Below, piece after piece: positions 32,213-34,101 of a stretch of DNA of 34,101 bases; within the stretch, counting starts at the first letter, position 1; each line of letters begins with the position of its first letter. The stretch is from contig CAMCUO010000030.1 in assembly GCA_945879015.1 (NCBI GenBank), forward strand, positions 1 through 34,101, given 5' to 3'. This DNA is from Chitinophaga pinensis. Its GTDB lineage: Bacteria > Bacteroidota > Bacteroidia > 2-12-FULL-35-15. The position numbers were made by a program, and so were the translations under genes. The notes beneath the pieces are model-generated. The model saw only the letters and a list, made by a program, of their open reading frames with translations, searched no databases and was not told where the DNA came from.

Positions 32213-34101
32213 ATGTCTAACTACGATTGCCCAATAAACGAAATAATCCCCGACTTAAAAGTCAAGCTCGAAAAAGAGCCTGTGATTATTTTACAAGCGC
32301 CTCCTGGTGCTGGAAAATCTACTATTCTTCCTTTGGAATTATTAAATGAAAAATGGTTGGAAGGGAAAAAAATAATTATGCTGGAGCCAAGAAGATTAGC
32401 AACCCGCTCCGTAGCAACACGAATGGCTTCCTTATTAAATGAGTCTGTCGGAGAAACAATTGGTTACCGCATCCGTTTCGAAAATAAAATTTCTAAGAAC
32501 ACAAAAATAGAAGTTGTTACAGAAGGAATTTTAACACGCATGTTGCAAAATGATAACGCGCTTGATAATGTTGGGCTTATAATATTTGATGAATTTCATG
32601 AACGAAGTTTAAATGCAGATTTAGCATTGGCATTGTGTTATCAAGTGCAACAAGTTTTGCGAAATGATTTGAGAATTTTAATTATGTCGGCAACTTTGGA
32701 TGGTGCAAAATTATCTTCTCTTCTGAACAACTCTCCTATATTAACTTCCGAAGGTCGACAATATCCTGTAAGTGTTCAATATTTAAATACGGACGAGAAA
32801 CTTTACCTGCATTTGCGAATGGCAAATGCTATCAAAAAAGCATTGCGTGAAAACAAAGGCGACATACTTGCTTTTCTTCCAGGAGCAGGAGAAATTTTAA
32901 GAACACAACAATTATTAGAAGAAGAAAATTCTGAAATAAGTGTACAACCTTTGTACGGAGACTTATCACAACAAAAACAACAAGAAGCAATTTTACCTAA
33001 TCCGCAAGGAAAACGAAAAGTAGTTTTAGCGACTTCCATAGCAGAAACATCCTTAACCATTGAAGGAATAACAGTTGTTATTGATAGCGGCTATTCTCGT
33101 TCACCACGCTTTGATATTCAAACAGGACTCACACGTTTGGAAACAATAAAAGTTACCAAAGATGCAGCCAATCAAAGAGCGGGTCGTGCTGGAAGATTGG
33201 GCCCTGGCACTTGTTATCGCTTATGGAGTGAAGGTTCACACATTCATCTTATTCCGAATCGCAAACCAGAAATTTTAGAAGCAGATTTAGCTCCGTTGAT
33301 GTTGGAACTTGGTCAATGGGGAATTCAAAATATTAACGAATTACTTTGGTTAACTCCTCCGCCATCAGCAGCTGTTTCACAAGCGAAAGAATTGTTGAAT
33401 CAACTGGGTGCTTTACAAAACAATAAAATAACTACTCGCGGAAAAGAAATGTTGCAAATGCCAACACATCCTCGTTTGGCACACATGCTGATTGAAGCAA
33501 AACATTTTTTCAAAAATAAACCGAAAGAAAATTTTATTGCACTAGCTACTGATATTGCAGCCATTCTTGAAGAACGTGATCCAATGGGGAAAGAAAGCGG
33601 AGCGGATTTATCCTTGAGAATTGAAACATTAAGAAAATACAGAGCAGGAGAAAGAGTAAATGCTGATAGAAGAGTATTGGATCGAATAGATAGACTTGCA
33701 CAATCTTGGAGAAAATTACTGAAAATAGAAGTGGATAATTCTGCACCTAATATTTTCAACATCGGGAAACTGCTTGCCACAGCTTATCCCGAACGAATTG
33801 CAAAACGCATTGATAAAACAGGGTTGCGCTATCGATTAGCAAACGGAAGAATTGTAAAATTAAATGAAACGGATGCATTAGCGCAAGAAGAATGGTTAGC
33901 AGTTGCACATTTGGATGCTGGAACAAATGAAGGAAAAATATTTTTAGCTGCGGCATTTGATTCAAACGATTTATATGAATTGGCAGAAGAGCGTCAAACT
34001 ATCAGCTGGGACAAAGAAAGAGGAATGGTAGTTGGAGCAACAGAAAAACGAGTTGGCAATCTTGTTTTAGAAACAAAAGCCATCACAAAAATTGATGAGG
34101 C
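32213..34101 (+). CDS. hrpB: ATP-dependent RNA helicase HrpB (3' partial)
   Basis: ATG at 32213; the frame stays open to the window end, giving 629 complete codons of a protein usually about 820-840 residues. DEAH-box superfamily 2 helicase: Walker A APPGAGKST (residues 29-37), EPRRLATRS, Walker B/DEFH FDEFHERS (Asp126-Glu-Phe-His129), motif III MSATLDG (158-164), motif V TSIAETSLTIEGI and motif VI QRAGRAGRLGPG. The HrpB-type C-terminal region begins (LAPLMLELGQWG, LLNQLGAL). Box II is DEFH rather than DEAH, which is common for HrpB. The cellular RNA target is not established in most bacteria. The missing C-terminal quarter lies beyond the window. Confidence 0.95.
   Translation, partial: MSNYDCPINEIIPDLKVKLEKEPVIILQAPPGAGKSTILPLELLNEKWLEGKKIIMLEPRRLATRSVATRMASLLNESVGETIGYRIRFENKISKNTKIEVVTEGILTRMLQNDNALDNVGLIIFDEFHERSLNADLALALCYQVQQVLRNDLRILIMSATLDGAKLSSLLNNSPILTSEGRQYPVSVQYLNTDEKLYLHLRMANAIKKALRENKGDILAFLPGAGEILRTQQLLEEENSEISVQPLYGDLSQQKQQEAILPNPQGKRKVVLATSIAETSLTIEGITVVIDSGYSRSPRFDIQTGLTRLETIKVTKDAANQRAGRAGRLGPGTCYRLWSEGSHIHLIPNRKPEILEADLAPLMLELGQWGIQNINELLWLTPPPSAAVSQAKELLNQLGALQNNKITTRGKEMLQMPTHPRLAHMLIEAKHFFKNKPKENFIALATDIAAILEERDPMGKESGADLSLRIETLRKYRAGERVNADRRVLDRIDRLAQSWRKLLKIEVDNSAPNIFNIGKLLATAYPERIAKRIDKTGLRYRLANGRIVKLNETDALAQEEWLAVAHLDAGTNEGKIFLAAAFDSNDLYELAEERQTISWDKERGMVVGATEKRVGNLVLETKAITKIDE

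Noticed and set aside
32803..33965. Several minus-strand frames in the last 1.3 kb
   Set aside because: They lie opposite the continuous HrpB frame, which has all its helicase motifs.

Overview
The window is AT-rich chromosomal DNA from a member of the Bacteroidota, probably an environmental relative of the Flavobacteriales or Chitinophagales. The evidence is gliding-motility and type IX secretion (T9SS) C-terminal sorting domains, SprB-type repeats, lamin-tail proteins, an RprX/RprY-like two-component pair, the ileS / DksA-like / lspA gene order, and promoters of the Bacteroidota form TTTG-N19-20-TAnnTTTG. No genus can be named from the sequence alone.

Layout. 1-7116 is the 3' part of a giant SprB-like surface adhesin whose 5' end lies outside the window. 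A relic of a second T9SS sorting domain and a bidirectional terminator follow. 7367-9495 holds a small lipoprotein, a secreted cyclophilin with a T9SS tail and a small secreted protein. 9562-11007 is an aldehyde dehydrogenase. 11014-11769 is a cassette bounded by about 30-bp inverted repeats and carrying a GxxExxY protein gene. 11848-14172 is a histidine kinase/response regulator operon, convergent with a 1137-aa lamin-tail surface protein (14190-17603). 17678-18885 is asd preceded by what looks like a complete transcription-attenuation leader with a lysine-rich leader peptide. 19094-25484 is a minus-strand block, read in the order ridA, ileS, histone-H1-like/DksA-like gene, lspA and a broken SanA/YdcF-like gene. 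A tRNA-Ala(GGC) and a SpoIIE-phosphatase remnant follow, then a PKD surface protein, a TylF-like methyltransferase, an SDR-family reductase, a decayed CHAT-domain gene, a small conserved protein and the 5' three quarters of an HrpB helicase that runs off the end.

Themes. Four intact genes or gene ends encode T9SS or FlgD-like cell-surface proteins, so the window is rich in exported adhesive or structural proteins. Three genes are decaying (SanA-like, SpoIIE-like, CHAT), and there is one orphan sorting-domain relic. Several families of short palindromic repeats are scattered between genes, and two such palindromes sit in frame inside lspA and the DksA-like gene. The aldehyde dehydrogenase and the RidA protein both resemble enzymes of the 2-aminomuconate branch of kynurenine degradation, although about 14 kb separates them.

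The two observations most worth following are the lysine-codon leader/attenuator in front of asd (17678-17839) and the inverted-repeat-bounded GxxExxY cassette (11014-11769).
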